Positions 1 to 13,600 of a stretch of 64,000 nt of DNA are shown here, piece by piece; the stretch's first letter is position 1, and each line of letters opens with the position of its first letter. The stretch comes from Ptychodera flava (lineage: Eukaryota > Hemichordata > Enteropneusta > Ptychoderidae), in assembly GCF_041260155.1 (NCBI RefSeq), contig NC_091928.1:28452388-28516387 (forward strand). The letters run 5' to 3'. Both the position numbers and the translations under genes were made by a program. The notes beneath the pieces are model-generated. The model saw nothing but the letters and a program-made list of their open reading frames with translations, made no database searches and was not told the DNA's origin.

Positions 1-1110
1 GTACCATTGAAGTCCATCATAATTTCAGCGTATTATAAGCGCCGTAATTTTAAAATTTTAAAATTGTCAAGCGTAACTATGACTAAAATCTTTCACGTTT
101 TAACAAACTAATTCCGTTATGTCAGTGTTATGTCTACCGCTCTTGTCAGATTCAAATTTACAAGAACCCCTGACAACTACCTCTACTACTAAATAACCAC
201 TATTCTTTGAAGACACGTAAAACTGAACCCCCTTGTCTTTCAGGCTACGGGTGATCATCCCTATCTCGTCTGCTTGACGATTTCTTAAAACGTGCAACAC
301 GCAACAAATAGCCTTAAGTAGAATTTTCACATGGTCGCGGGAAAATTCTAATTAATTTTCACATCATGAGCATTCCCTGTTTATCATTGACTCTCGCGGC
401 CCATCGAGTTCTGTTGCTTGTACGCTGTTCAATCAACTTCCGCCACGCTGCATTGAATAGTCCGTGTATTAAGGATCAATATACAGAAACATTTCATTGC
501 ATTATCCCAGACAAAACACAGTTTACCTCTCCCTCCCACTGAAGTTTATAGACTGAAAGAACCGTCGTTCGAGGGCGCTCTATACGGTCAGTCTATGAAG
601 TATATTGGAATACAAAGTTTTAGACTTGCAAATACTGTGCACTGTTCCAATATGCAATGTTTTTCGATAGTTCAAATGTGGGGCACATGTTGGAAACGGA
701 GAACGTTACTTTTATCTTGCAGCTTTTGTCTTGAAATTCACTATTTTAGGTTTACAGTTTTTTACAAGAAATTGATGAATATTTTTATAAAAAATACACC
801 CTGTCTTTGATACCACCACAACACTGCTAGAATACGGGAAACGGCATTACGAATGCCATTGCCAGAGATTATATTTCAAAATGTGCGGAGCCAGTTGTAA
901 TTGACAAGTGCATATGATTACTGCGTGAAAGGCTAAAACTTGTATTAGTATTTTATATGTTTTTGTTCACTGATGATTATTTTTTTCTGGACTATATGAT
1001 TTTAGTTATTGACCGAATCCACGGAAAGTTATCTTTCATCTTACTTGATGAATAAATCTTATTCTGTGCTCCTTACCTCGTACAAAGTGTGCCCAGTTAT
1101 TTTGATGTCT
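1..1110. other. No supported gene
   Basis: AT-rich sequence with only short chance reading frames. I see no recognisable protein, RNA gene or strong repeat structure here. Confidence 0.6.
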
Positions 1111-1805
1111 GATTAAGGTTCCAAGACAAGAAATTGGCCTTTTTAAGCTAACAATTGTCTAGTGGTAAATAAGCTCAGAACCCCCGTAAATTATATATTT
1201 TTGGAAAGCCTAGATATAGGGGAACATTTTGGTAACCACAGTGTCGCCATTGTTTATATATCTATCACGTGACAGGTTATTCGCATAACCTTTCAAAAAT
1301 GGGTTTTCCTATGTTTTGTTTCAATGCTTTGAGATATGTGCTGGAAGTTGTGCGAGTGCAAGCTGTTCTGAGGATCTTCCAGAGTGTGTCTCAGAATTTT
1401 TTAAAACCGTCTAAAACACTTTTTTACCAGTAAATCTTCCACAGTGGTGAATTTAACCCCAGTTGATTTCTTTACAATTGTGCACCGAAAAAAAACTAGG
1501 CAAGATATTAAAATCTGAGACACACTTTTGAAGAGTGTTGTGACAGCTTGCATGCCAGCAAGTTTGAGTCAGATATTTTGAAGTAGCCTATTGAGACAAA
1601 ACATAGGGAAACCGATTTTTGAAAGGTTATACAGACTACCTGTCACGTGATAGATATGTAAACAATGGTGACACTACGGTTACCAAAATGTTCCCCTATA
1701 TCTAGGCTTTCAGAAAATGTATAATTTACAGGGGTTCTGAGCTTATTAATCACCAGAGAATTATTAGATTAAAAAGGTCAATTTCTTGTCTTGGAACCTT
1801 GATTC
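1111..1805. mobile_element. Foldback element, about 690 bp with long imperfect inverted arms
   Basis: The left arm starts GATTAAGGTTCCAAGACAAG and the right arm ends CTTGTCTTGGAACCTTGATT. Matching continues inward for about 210 bp (for example ATATAGGGGAACATTTTGGT against ACCAAAATGTTCCCCTATAT), and a diverged central part still pairs (AGTGTGTCTCAGA against TCTGAGACACACT). Nearly the whole element is therefore an imperfect hairpin. No coding capacity; a nonautonomous foldback or MITE-like transposon. Confidence 0.85.
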
Positions 1806-4800
1806 GATGAACAGCGTGTTTTAACAATAACTGTAAATATACCTTCACTCGTACTTTCAAATGCATTTGATTTAGGAAAGTTCGATTCATTAATTCATTA
1901 ATCCTTAGGGGACAGTGACTTATCTATAACTGCAATAAATCAGTCCAGTCAAAACTTGCTACTGTCTTCTCGAGCATTTATTTCGTTAAAATTCCCAACT
2001 CCCACCGCTACGGTGATTTCGATTGAGGAAGTAACACTACTACGTTTATGCTCTGGTGCCATGGAAGGCTGAGCATAGAGCAGGAGTTACTGGGTCCCTC
2101 CCTGGACCCGGTTGATTACATTACTTTTGAATCCCATTCGGCCATGTAAGCATAATTAAGGTACGTGTACCGTCAAGAAGGTTTGATCTAAAACTTTCTC
2201 TCGTGAAATTTCTTACTAGTGTTATAGGGCTGTTGAACTTACAGGCCATTACTAATGTTATTGAATGCTAGGCCCGAGTAGAAATAAACTAATACTATCT
2301 GTGATCATTGGTTTTATCGAGAATATGTTTCGATATGTCTTGTTTTTATAAAAAAAACGACCCAAGGGAACACGAAGCCCTGCGGATTTGGTTCCCTATT
2401 TCTTTACCTAGTACAAGCGATGCCAATAAAGTCTTAAAGCTTTGCCTAGCAATAATAATGAGTAGTGTTGCTATTGGAATAATATTTCAAAATACGTCAA
2501 TCTATAATCTTCTGGTCCGAGAATTGAGAGTACCAGACTAAGCATCGAACAAACATACAAGAGTTGCAAGCGAAGCTCTTTGAAAACGACTGTGCAAAAT
2601 AAAACGATTGATGTACGATTACCCCTGAGCGGTGTAATCGGTGGGAAATTTATCGAGAAAATATCTGCAATCACAGACAGTTGAGGTCCACTGTCCACGG
2701 TTCAACAAGACAGTAGACACCAGGGCCACGAAGCTAGAAGGATGCCTGAAGAAGCTGCGGTTACAAGGCTCCGTCATGTCGAGCCAGGGAACGCCAGACA
2801 GACGACCTTGTATAGGGTTGACAGCTTTTTCAGTGTTGTGCAACAGATTGTTTGTACGGCTAGAAATTTCCATTCCCTGTAATGGGCCGACGGTTTAGTA
2901 TGGTCACATACACGAGACATGTTGCGATGAATCACTAAGGGTTAAAGGCTAAGCAGTCGCCTGGAAGGAGCAGCTTCAGTGGACTGTAGGCATTTGAGAA
3001 TCAACGTAAAAGGGCCGAAGAGAAAATTTTATTTGTACGTTGTTCAGGAAAAATTAATAGTTTGCAGAGTTAAAACGTCACCAATGACAACAAGTTTATT
3101 ACTAGGTTACATTGCTTTTGACTTTGAAGTCAAATGACATTGAGATCATTATCAATCATCATCATCATCATCCATCATCATCATCATCATCATCAACGCC
3201 CCGAGTACAACATTTTGCAACTTGCATGCCGTTAGGACACCACGTGCTGTTTGCAGTTTTGTTTCTGGAATCGGCAGCTTCGTTGGCAAAATGAGGCCAA
3301 AACTAGATCATCTCTACGATGCAGCTATGTTGTACACGTTATTTTTTTCTGTCTGGAAATTGCTGTTGGGTGCAGGCAGTCTTACATAATTTGCATTCCA
3401 CGCAGGGATCAGTATTACAGTAATATACAGTAGCACAATCTCGGAGGTAGAGCTCTTTGGTACAATCCAGTGTGCGATGTGCATGTAAGCGCTATCGCCG
3501 TGAAGTCACAGTCCCCTCCTCCCGACGCAGATGATGTCAGGGAATGCTTTTATAAGTTAAACACAGCCTCTCCAAACACACGGTCTATCACATGTACTAG
3601 CGACGACAGCAATATGGAAAATAAATGGCAACAACAAACCATTTTGATATGTAAGTATTATACACTAGATATTTAAAATCAGTCTGTTGTGGTTCAATAT
3701 ATTGCTTTAGAGAGAACAGCACATAAACACCATTGCGTATATTGGTATATACACGATAAAAAATAGTCATTTTTTTTTCTTTTGCTGTGCTTTCACTTGT
3801 GAAATCGACAGGACTGTGATTAAGTATTATACGGGTAATGCCCTATCAAGAAAGATTTTGTCGCGTTTGGAGAGGTCACGTATTAACGCACATGAACGTT
3901 ATACAATCATTCATTTGAAAAACAAAGGCATAAGATATTTCGGAAACTGAGGGACGGGGGCGCCTGACCAGTCGATTTTAGGTTTTTCCACTTCCTCTCT
4001 CACGATGCCAAGAACTTCCAATTGCCCTTTCAGCGTTACAAGGTTCACCACTGTCCTTTCTTTGCGACACGTTATTTTCCCTGCCAGTCGGCAATGCCAT
4101 GGAACCAACTGTGACTAGATCCCACTCCCATGCGAGAAAGGGAGCAGAATTTTCTCGCCTGCCAATGGGAAGACCATGAAGGTGGCACACAGAACTTTGC
4201 CTGCTGGCCAATAAATCGCTTGCGAACATCTTTCTGCGGGCTGCCCCTGAATAACTATGAATCATGTTAAAGGCCGGGAATCAAGTTTGTTCTAGTCTGT
4301 AAGGAGATTACGGAGACGTCATATCCTTTTTTTCCATTGAAATTGTAATATGGTCAGTAAATATCAAAGCAAGGCAATATTTGGGGCACCTGCACCCGAC
4401 GTATAAGTTGTTTTGCGGTTCTGAAACAATAGATACAATAGCAATATCCCCCTACCGATTACTTTGCTTTGTATATTGACACTGCCATAAAAAGGTAACA
4501 GGTAACCCCCCTACCAAGTATAGGGCACTATGCGATGATATTTTGATTGTTGGAAAAGCTCTTTCTGTATGTCTTTGTTCTCATTTGTTTCACCATCACC
4601 TCTACTTCCATGTTTTCATATTGCAGCGACATAGTCTCCCAGCTGGCAAATACGAAAAGAGATTAAAAACTTTGGAAAGCTATTTTTGTTTTTGTTTTGT
4701 TTTGTTTTGTGTTAGACCTACTTAAGTTGTAGATCTACCAATTGAGATATACAATCTTTCTATCTAGCTATTTCTCTATCGGACAATTCATGTATTTATT

Positions 4801-6590
4801 GATTATTTCTGCCTCGCACTGGATAAAACGCGTGCAAAGTTATATTATACCGGTAGACACCGCTACCCGGTATCTCCATGCCATGGCTATGCCACAGTCC
4901 CTCCGGACCGTGGCTATGCTGATATTATGGCCAATCGCGCGTTTCAAAGCAACGAAGCATAGACAATATTGCGTCTATTGTCTGTGGTCGGCAAAGGTGT
5001 CAATACATGCAGCAGAACATCCCACATCGGAAATCATACAGGTGTTTGATCAATGCCACAGTTGCCGTATACTTCTCGCTCCAGTCTATCTATATGCTCC
5101 TGCTTTCCTTATCGTACGCGTGTAACACGGACCCAGTTCTCCAAATTGACATTATTAATTTCAACGTTTGTGTTTCTGCTAAAAGTTATCTTCCCTACTC
5201 CCGACAGCAAGCTAGCTGGATTACTCTTTATTCAGCTTGTCCGTAAAGCCTGGCAGAGGTATATCTAATGATCTAATGTCCAATGTTGTTCTAGACAATT
5301 ACGGACCAGGCGCAAAACACATGAGATTTCAACAAATGTTTCTGTAATGTTCTCGCACCCACTCCCTTACGTGCAACATTATCACACCATTAGCAATGCA
5401 AGAATTAGACAAGGGCAAAAGCATTCGTCATTTAATAGACCAGGCCTACGTAGACATGGTGGCGTTGCACATAATACAGCGTATTTTACTCAAAAATCAC
5501 TTTTTTTGCAAAGACTGGTTAAATTTTCTTGACTTTGTTCGCCTAAGATGGAAACATTGGTTGCGTTAACTTTTCAGCATAACAAGCACGTAAGTTGGGC
5601 GAGAAAGAAGTGTAGGCCTACATTTATGCTAATCACCCAATTTTCTGGCTTCTCTTTTCTCCCGTCATTAACATTCCATAAAAATTTAACTCCAACTCTG
5701 TATGGGTCAAATTCTGTAAAATTTTCACACTATGTTCGTTAAATATTATATAACAAAAAGTATTTTTTGCGATTAAGTTCTTTCATTATGAATAAGAGTC
5801 ATTTCAATGCAAAGTTGCTTATATCTTTCAAAAGTATGTCGTGGGATATTTATAATTTAATGTGTTTTTAAAATGTTACCAATTGGGAGTGCCAAATAGA
5901 AAACGCATCCAGTTGAATAACCATACGCCTACTCCAACTTTAGCCAATACATCACATAAAACTTAAATGAAACTTCATAGATTTTAAACTCGTCTGTAGC
6001 GTATTGGCCTACACACATACAAGTTCCATTTGATCTCTTGCTGAAAAAAATTTGCTTTATATTAATTTACCATAAACAGTAGAAGGTCGTTTCCATTGTC
6101 TATGGTATTACGTATTGTGTGAACCTCACATCTAGCCTATTATCTTTGGCTAATCTTTCATACAAGCTGTCGAGTTTCCTAATACACACCTGGTTTCGGC
6201 TGGTGCTGTTGATTTGTTCACAGATTAGGCAATTAGCGGGTTTTTGGCAGACTATTCGATAGCTTATATTTGTCGGGGGATTATACCTTATTAGGTAACG
6301 ATAAGGCATTATAATTGAGGCTAGGTGCGACGTTGACCAAGGATAAACCACAGTCCCTGGTGGAGGGACCGTGGATAAACATAAACAGGCCTAAAAATCT
6401 CATAAATCTGCACACAGTACGGTCAAAAGTGCATAAATTGTAAATTGGAAGAAATTTACTGCCATATTTTGCTGGTATGGCCGAGTGATAGTATCCTATC
6501 GCACATGCCCAATCCGATTAAAATCAGATGGGTCCGTCTTTTAAGCAGATGCAGACAACGGAGCTATTCATTGAAAAAGCTATTCCGGTA
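1806..6590. other. Intergenic, no supported gene
   Basis: Contains short reading frames without recognisable similarity. A GTAAGT at 3652 follows an ATG-containing stretch (MENKWQQQTILI), but no partner exon was found. A TTTTG microsatellite lies at about 4683-4711. Otherwise I see nothing firm. Confidence 0.5.
3155..3196. repeat. (TCA)n microsatellite
   Basis: About thirteen trinucleotide TCA units with one interruption (a CCA) in the middle. Confidence 0.95.
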
Positions 6591-7065
6591 GCAAGGTTTT
6601 GACTGAGGGAAGGGGAAAGTTTAATTTTACTAGGGCAGGAGACATATTTTCAGTGGCAGGGAGCATATTTTAGTTTTTGTTTGTTTTTTGGGGGTTTTTT
6701 TTGGAGGGGGGGGGGTCGGGCAAGGCAGATATCGGTTGATTGGCCTGGGGACCGGTATCGGGAATAAAACAAGGAGCGGGGAAGTTACTTGTAAAATGGG
6801 GACAAGGGAAAATCGATGTTTTTTTCATCACAAGGCAGGGGAGCTAATGTCTACTGGGGAATAATAAATTTTAGGGGAATTTTTTTCCAGGGCAGGGGAA
6901 ATCATAGACCCTCGAGAAGTTTTTTTTTCATCAAAGGGCAGGGGAAATCCAAAAATACATAATGGGGAGGGGAAACAGACAAAAATATGAGGGGAGTGGG
7001 TAAAAATGAAGTTTGAATGTGGGAAGGTAAGTCGAAAAATTTTCAGTTGGAGGGTAAATTATGAA
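6590..7065. repeat. Purine-rich, G-tract stretch with degenerate GGGCAGGGGAAA units
   Basis: Variants of GGCAGGGGA(A/G) recur about every 40-70 bases (near 6634, 6652, 6833, 6893, 6942, 6965), along with a run of more than ten G at about 6704-6714. It looks like a decayed minisatellite or a strand-asymmetric purine tract upstream of FLAD1. Function unknown. Confidence 0.55.
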
Positions 7066-7556
7066 CAGCTAATTAATTACCCTCAGGACTTAAAATCAGT
7101 CAGTTCACATTTAAAGGTGCACAATTAAAAGTGCATTGATTGTTGGTTGCACCTCTTTACTCTTTGTATCGCGATCTTCATTTTGGGCGGACCTTACATT
7201 TACAGTCCGAAGAGCACAGACGCGTGACCGACTGAGAGCACTTGGTTGCACAGAGCAGCGCAGCCAGCGGTGAAAATTGGAAAGGGAACAAATTTATATA
7301 ACTTCCCAAAATGTATTCTGCCCCAATATTACTCACAACTCTCTTGAATGCATACACTTCATCTCAAAGACCCAACACCTTCAGTTTTATCTAGTAGGCC
7401 TAATCTGAGTGTCCATGCAACGTTCCGAAGCGACAACAAAATAATAAATGGTTCTCAATGGGATTGAAACCGAGGTTACTGCAACATGACCTTTGACATC
7501 TAAATCAGCTGTTGCGTGTGATAAATAGCAAAATACACGTTGGAAACGTGACTGCA

Positions 7557-7665
7557 ATGTTACTATCGCTGCCAACGACTTCATTTCGCCGTCTCGCTTC
7601 ACTAAGTCGACATTTTACCGGAAGCAGAACGATGTCAACGAGCGAAACAACAGCGGGAATAATCA
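7557..7665 (+). CDS. FLAD1: FLAD1 exon 1 with two in-frame starts and a mitochondrial-type leader
   Basis: First coding exon, ending A|GTAAGT so that the split codon joins exon 2 as Ile. From ATG 7557 the first 25 residues contain Arg at 11, 12, 18 and 24 and His at 19, several Ser, Thr and Leu, and no acidic residue: the composition of a mitochondrial presequence. ATG 7632 is codon 26 and would start a cytosolic form of 508 residues. The first ATG has G at -3 and T at +4, and the second has A at -3, so leaky scanning could make both. Human FLAD1 is known to have mitochondrial and cytosolic isoforms. Targeting here is inferred from composition only. Confidence 0.8.
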
Positions 7666-10600
7666 GTAAGTTGTGATTTGTCAATAAAAATCTGATAAGT
7701 GCGTTGTGTTCCGTTCGACTTGTCCCCTGCAATGTCAGGTATCAAAGGGTACTATGTGCCTGTAGTGTTAATTGAGTACTGGATCGCTTCCTGTCGCAAG
7801 AGAAATGTTAGTTGCGTGTTTGAACGAGTTTCCGTAGTTCAAAGGTCGGACAGAGTCTGCCCTCCGTCACCCGCGATCCAGTTCATTCAGTATATTGACT
7901 CGTGATGTGTTGAGGTGTGGGCGACAAACGCATCCTGAGCTGAGCCGGAGGATATCGGATCTAGGCTGCGTTCACAAAAAACGGTTAGGGGGGGGGGGGC
8001 TGGAGGAATTCAGGGGGGGGGGGGATTCGAAAATTTTTTGGGGTAGTAGAGGGGGGGGACTTGAAAATTTTGCTCTACCTATAGGGGGGGGGGACTTGAA
8101 AATTTTTTGTTCCCTTTTGTGTTTACATTTGCCAATTCCAAGCTTTTGTAGATAATTCAATGAAAAATGAATACCATTTTTAATGTCATCAAAATGTTTT
8201 AATGTTAGAAATAATTTAACAAAATTTAGAACCATTTTGTCACATTTCATGACTTTTATCTCGAAAAAATCTAATGTGTGATTTGTGTTAAAAAAACAAA
8301 CTTGAGCCTCGTAACAGGGAAGAAGTTGCAACTGTTAATGGTTTCTGCAATATTCCTATGCAATATAACAACTACAGTTTCTTGCTATCTCCCTACAGCA
8401 TGCTCAAACATACAATATTTAGTTTGTCGACAAAGCCTGTATATATAAATATAAATACGTATTTAGTGATAATTTAATTGGAGTCCAGACTGACAGTCAG
8501 TTGTCAGTGATACAAATGCATGGTACACATAAATAGGCTGTGATAGCAAGCTGAATACTAGACATTTCAACAGGCTGTAGGGAGTAGAACTAGAACAAAT
8601 TTGTAAACTGAACAAAAATATTGCCAAAATTATCAAAGTTAATACAGCTACTGCCTACAGATAGTGTCACTATCATTAAAGCTCTGCTCCTGCAGTTCCA
8701 CTGTCACTGCATACCTGATCAGTGACAGAGATAGCTCTGACTCTGATGTACATGGTAGTTGAAGAAGAATTTGGGTCAAATGATGCTCATGACAGTGAAA
8801 CATAATTGTACACAAGATCAGGCCAGAGAGCAACACATGCAAGAACACATAGTAATGTTTGAATTCTAGCATATAAGAATAATCAAATATTACAGAAAAA
8901 AGATAGGGTCACCATGCTTGGTTTTCTAAATTTTCATATTCTTGTTATAAAATGATACAGATGTAAAACTTTGAACAGTAAAGACTAAAAGTAAAAATAT
9001 TTGACCAAATGGAATTATTTATTTTTTAACCAAATTTGAAATTATTACACCCAAAATTTCAGAGATTAAAACATTTATTTGGTGGAACATTTTAACCTTC
9101 CAGTATTGTCAATTTAGAGTAGCATCTAATTCATAGATGTCTTGTAGTTTTGGAAAAATGTTTGGTAGGTCACAGTGCAATATGGCAATTAGCCAGAATT
9201 CACAATTTGCCTACTCTCTCATGATTGTCATTTTGTGTGCTCCTCAGCAGGAGCAATTGACCTGGCCAGAGTTGGATTAACTCAAGTTGGCTTTTAGACC
9301 AATAAATCTAAAAAATCACTGATGCATTTAAAGAACTTGCCTTGAGAATATGACTATAGAAAGTGCTAATACAGGTAGTGTTGAACACCTGTGAGCGGAA
9401 CGGCGCAATATGTTTATTTTTTCTGCGCTCACATCCTTTACAAATATGCGGGCCTGTGATAGTTGGGGGGGGGGGGACTTGAAAAATTTTGACCATATAG
9501 AGGGGGGGCATTTGAAATTTTTTGGGGGTACTTAGGGGGGGGGATCTTAAAAAAAATAAGATTTCAATCGAAATTCCTCCAGCCCCCCCCCCCCCCCCCC
9601 CTAATCGTTATTTGTGAACGCAGCCCTAGTAGGAGGTACATAATCGTGACACTTCATATACACCTCGCGCAGGAACAGATACCGACTCCGGGACTATGAA
9701 TTATTGGTCAACCGTCTATATCGCTCAGAAAAAAAAAATTCTTTCGGTCGTCGTTCGTGTTTTATTCGTCCTGAGTGACGTATTTTTAATTTTAGCACTT
9801 GTGTTATTTACAGACGGCCGTCACCGCACCCCGTTAGAAAGAAATAACATTGGGTGTAGGGAAGAAATAATCCGGAAATGATAAATGTGCACAACGGCAC
9901 GTACACTTGCTATGGGATTTTACGTCAAGAAAACATCCAGGAAACAGCCTGTGGTGCCGCTCATAATGATTTATACACACTATGAATAGGCTGACATATT
10001 GTGTCATCGACTGATATAGACAGTCTGCTTCAATTCAGCAACCGCCATAATCATATGCTCTCCCCGCATTTGTGTTTATTTCCAGTTATTGGAGACGAAA
10101 TACTGAAGGGACACACGCAAGACACAAACTCCTTCTTCCTCTGCAAGCAGTTGTACTCGCTCGGGGTCAAAGTCGAAAGGGTAAGTCTGAACATGGACGT
10201 TTAAAGGATGCTTCCATGGTCTGAATGCGGAAAGTCCAGTCTCAAAATTTCTGCGGGTTGTGTCGTAGTTCATATATGGTCGTTCTCCGTGTTCCCGGGT
10301 GTTTGGGAATAGGCGACACCGTGAACACCACACAAACGTGTACCATGGAGGTAAAAATCTCTTTTCACCTCAATGCGTGTACAAAGTGTTATTCTACAGT
10401 TCCTTAGCATGTGCTAGGATTACATCCGTGGTAGCTAGCTCCATGGTTAACCACAGGCTCATTAGGCGAGTGTTTATAGTACAGAAAAATTACATGAGTA
10501 TTATATTATCACAAAAAAAACCACACATCATACACAGCAAAGGTGGCTGTGTCAAGTGCATGTCCATACCCATTTAGATGTTTTCAAGCATGGTAGACAG

Positions 10601-13600
10601 AATGGAAGGAAGCTCAACCCAGATGAAATACAAAAATATGACTTTTATTTATAAATATATGACTTTTATTTATAAATATTTATCGTTCATAATTCTGATA
10701 TTAACATCAATGACTACACTATACCTTCCTAATTGGACTGAGCAGACCATAAACCAATGAAGGAAGCTCAACCCAGATGAAATACAAAAATATGACTTTT
10801 ATTTATAAATATATGACTTTTATTTATAAATATTTATCGTTCATAATTCTGATATTAACATCAATGACTACACTATACCTTCCTAATTGGACTGAGCAGA
10901 CCATAAACCAATGATAGCTACCGGGTTCAATTTGTGTATCCAGTAGTGAGTTCATAGTCCATATTCTCTCAAGACATTTATAGACCCATCCATAGACCCC
11001 AGGGGATATGATTTGCCTAACTCTAAAAGTCAAAGGTCATGCTTGGATACACTCTGTTGTGAAAATTTGAATTTTCAAAAGTCAGAGGTCACGGAGGTGG
11101 GACAACACAGTCACCTGATCATGCTTGCTATTGTGTGAAAGAGCGATAACTCCTAAGTGGGTCAACCCTGACAAAGGATGCTGGGGGAATGTTCTAGAAT
11201 ATTTAAAACATAGTGAGGTAGTCGCTGATCATCAGGCCTTGAGCATCATTCGATGCGTAGACAGCAGTGGTGCAACTTCATGCTTGAGTGTGCCTCTCTA
11301 AAAAGGTATGTACTTTTGTGGAATGCTTTGATGTTGTGGTTCCTTGGGCAGATCCATTTGTGTTGTACACCAGTGTATCAAAGTTTTTTTATCTCACTTA
11401 CAGACTGTGTTTTTTGTTTCTGTTAAGGTTTATTTACGAGACTTCTTATCAGTTTTTGGTGTGATGGTGTAGGCGATTTTGATTTCAGAATGACTTTCTT
11501 TTGCCAAAATTCTAAAGAGGAGAGAAACGTATGAAGTCAGCGGTTTATTCTCTGTTTTTCAATCAGACTAATGGATAAACCACAAGGTTTTTCTAAACAT
11601 ATTAATCATTAGTCTTTTCATGAGAAACAAAGTCAGTTGAAACTTCTACCTGTTCTCAAGTTATTTCCTTTCGATGGTGTCATCACACCTGGTAACACAC
11701 TCTTTCATAATATGATCATTCATCGATTTTAAATCGGTAAAACTGCAGGCCTGGGATGAATCCAGGGTCTATAGGCCTGCCTTCACGTGTATAAAGTCAT
11801 CCCTGCTCCTGTGCTACAGGTTACCCTAGCCCTTTCCCACCTCCATGCCCTAGCCATGGATGTAAAAAATAGATCCATGCCCTAGCTAACTCTCGCAGCA
11901 ATGGAAAACATCATACCAGGATAAAACCTCAACAGAGAAGGTCATTGAATGTCACAGTTTTGAAATAGATTCAGGAGTGTACGTTACAGTACATCTGAAC
12001 TCTTTTGTTCTTGGTGTTTTTGAAAGTTTCGTATGACCACAGGCGCCCCTGGTGGACGGACTTGATGTGTTTGGATCTGTCCGTTTCAGGGAGTGTGGTC
12101 TGTGTGTCATTCTATGCATGGACAAACGTCCATTTCAAGTACACACTGCAGCAATGCTTCCATTTGAAGACTCCCAGATCCAATCTGGATGATCTTGTTT
12201 ACATGCCTTGACCTCTTGGCCTCTGTTGACATGTATCATGGCTTCTTTTGCTGTCAAGGTCAGGTTCACCGGTCAATATCAAAGCTTTGATCTTAGGTTC
12301 ATGTCAAAAATCTCTGCCCTGTGCCATACAGGGACTGTGCCCCCCTACTTTGAAACCCAAACGGTCACTTGTATCAGAACTTGACTGGATTAAGAAGCAG
12401 AAATAAACAACATGTTTTTCACAAAATCTGTCCGTCAGAAGACAGAGATAAGTATCTGTACTTTAATGCTTTTGGCCCAGTTGTATCTTCCTACGTCCAT
12501 GGTCAAAGAGATTTTGTGGAGAACACTTTTATTTGAACAAACAATATGCTTGTGCGAGAATTCCACAGGCTAGGTCCCTTGCTAACTCTATAGTCCCATC
12601 AAGAGTTTTTGAAATCTGTGTGAATAGAAAACCAGGGTCCATATGTGAAGGTGTTTTATGTACAGGAAATGTTTGCATTCAAAACTGCCAATGATTTTTC
12701 ACTCAAACTTACTGGTGCATGGTCAACTTATTTATAGATGTCACTCAAAACAAGCAGGTATACCATTTCCTACCTCCTTTGCCATTTTGTATCACAGCCT
12801 GTGCCTGCTCCAAATACAAAGCCTGACAGTCTCTGGTCTTGAAACTGTCGTCCTTTGTTTAAGGTGTGAATTACCCCCTACAGGCAGGACAAGGCTTGTT
12901 ATGGATTAGTCTCAGAGTTTGTCTTCCCTGTTTCTCATCATCAGGAAATGAACAACTTGCAAAGCAATTATGAAGTGGTGATTAGCACTGGAATTTTGAA
13001 TGTGTAATGAAGTCTCCTTTCATGTGCAAAGTGAAAGATGTCCGCTATAAAAATGGGAAATCTCATTTTCCGTTCGATGTCACATTCTTTGCTGGGTATT
13101 TACAGGGTGGCAATTTTGGCAGTATGATAAACACATCCTAGATACACTGTAGGTAGTGGAAAGCGTAATCAATCAGTAGAAATGGCCTCAGCACTGTACC
13201 AAGATGCAGCTTGAATACAGTGGAAAGTTAAATTAATATGCAAATGAATATAGAGGTCAAAGTGCAATTCACTGTTTTACATGTCATTTTAAAATGACAT
13301 TGACCCATCAAGTAGCTATTCAGAATCTCAGTTTCTGATAGACCAGAAATGAAATCTTGTTGACGATCTGCGATTTGGCCAATCCAGGGATTTTAATGTG
13401 CTTGGGTACACATGGTGGAAGTCCCCTCTGTAAGTTGCTAGATGACCTCGGATGACTTCAGATATTAAATCAACTGAGAGAATGAATGTTATCAGACCTG
13501 CAGTAGATTGTAAGAGCATCGGAGGAAAGTTTAAAGTACATGCAGACAAAGAATGACATATCGGTACACAGCGTCACTGAAATGACCTGTTAGCTGTGTG

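Noticed and set aside
100..330. 76-codon minus-strand frame at the window start
   Set aside because: Protein-like in part but not recognised, and no splice sites link it to anything.
3470..3676. Possible exon ending at a GTAAGT donor (3652)
   Set aside because: No partner exon with compatible phase found; downstream acceptor at about 4625 gives a stop at once.
7972..8331. Pro-rich minus-strand frame
   Set aside because: Translation of the poly-G tracts of the 7964-9625 transposon; the PPPP runs are a by-product.
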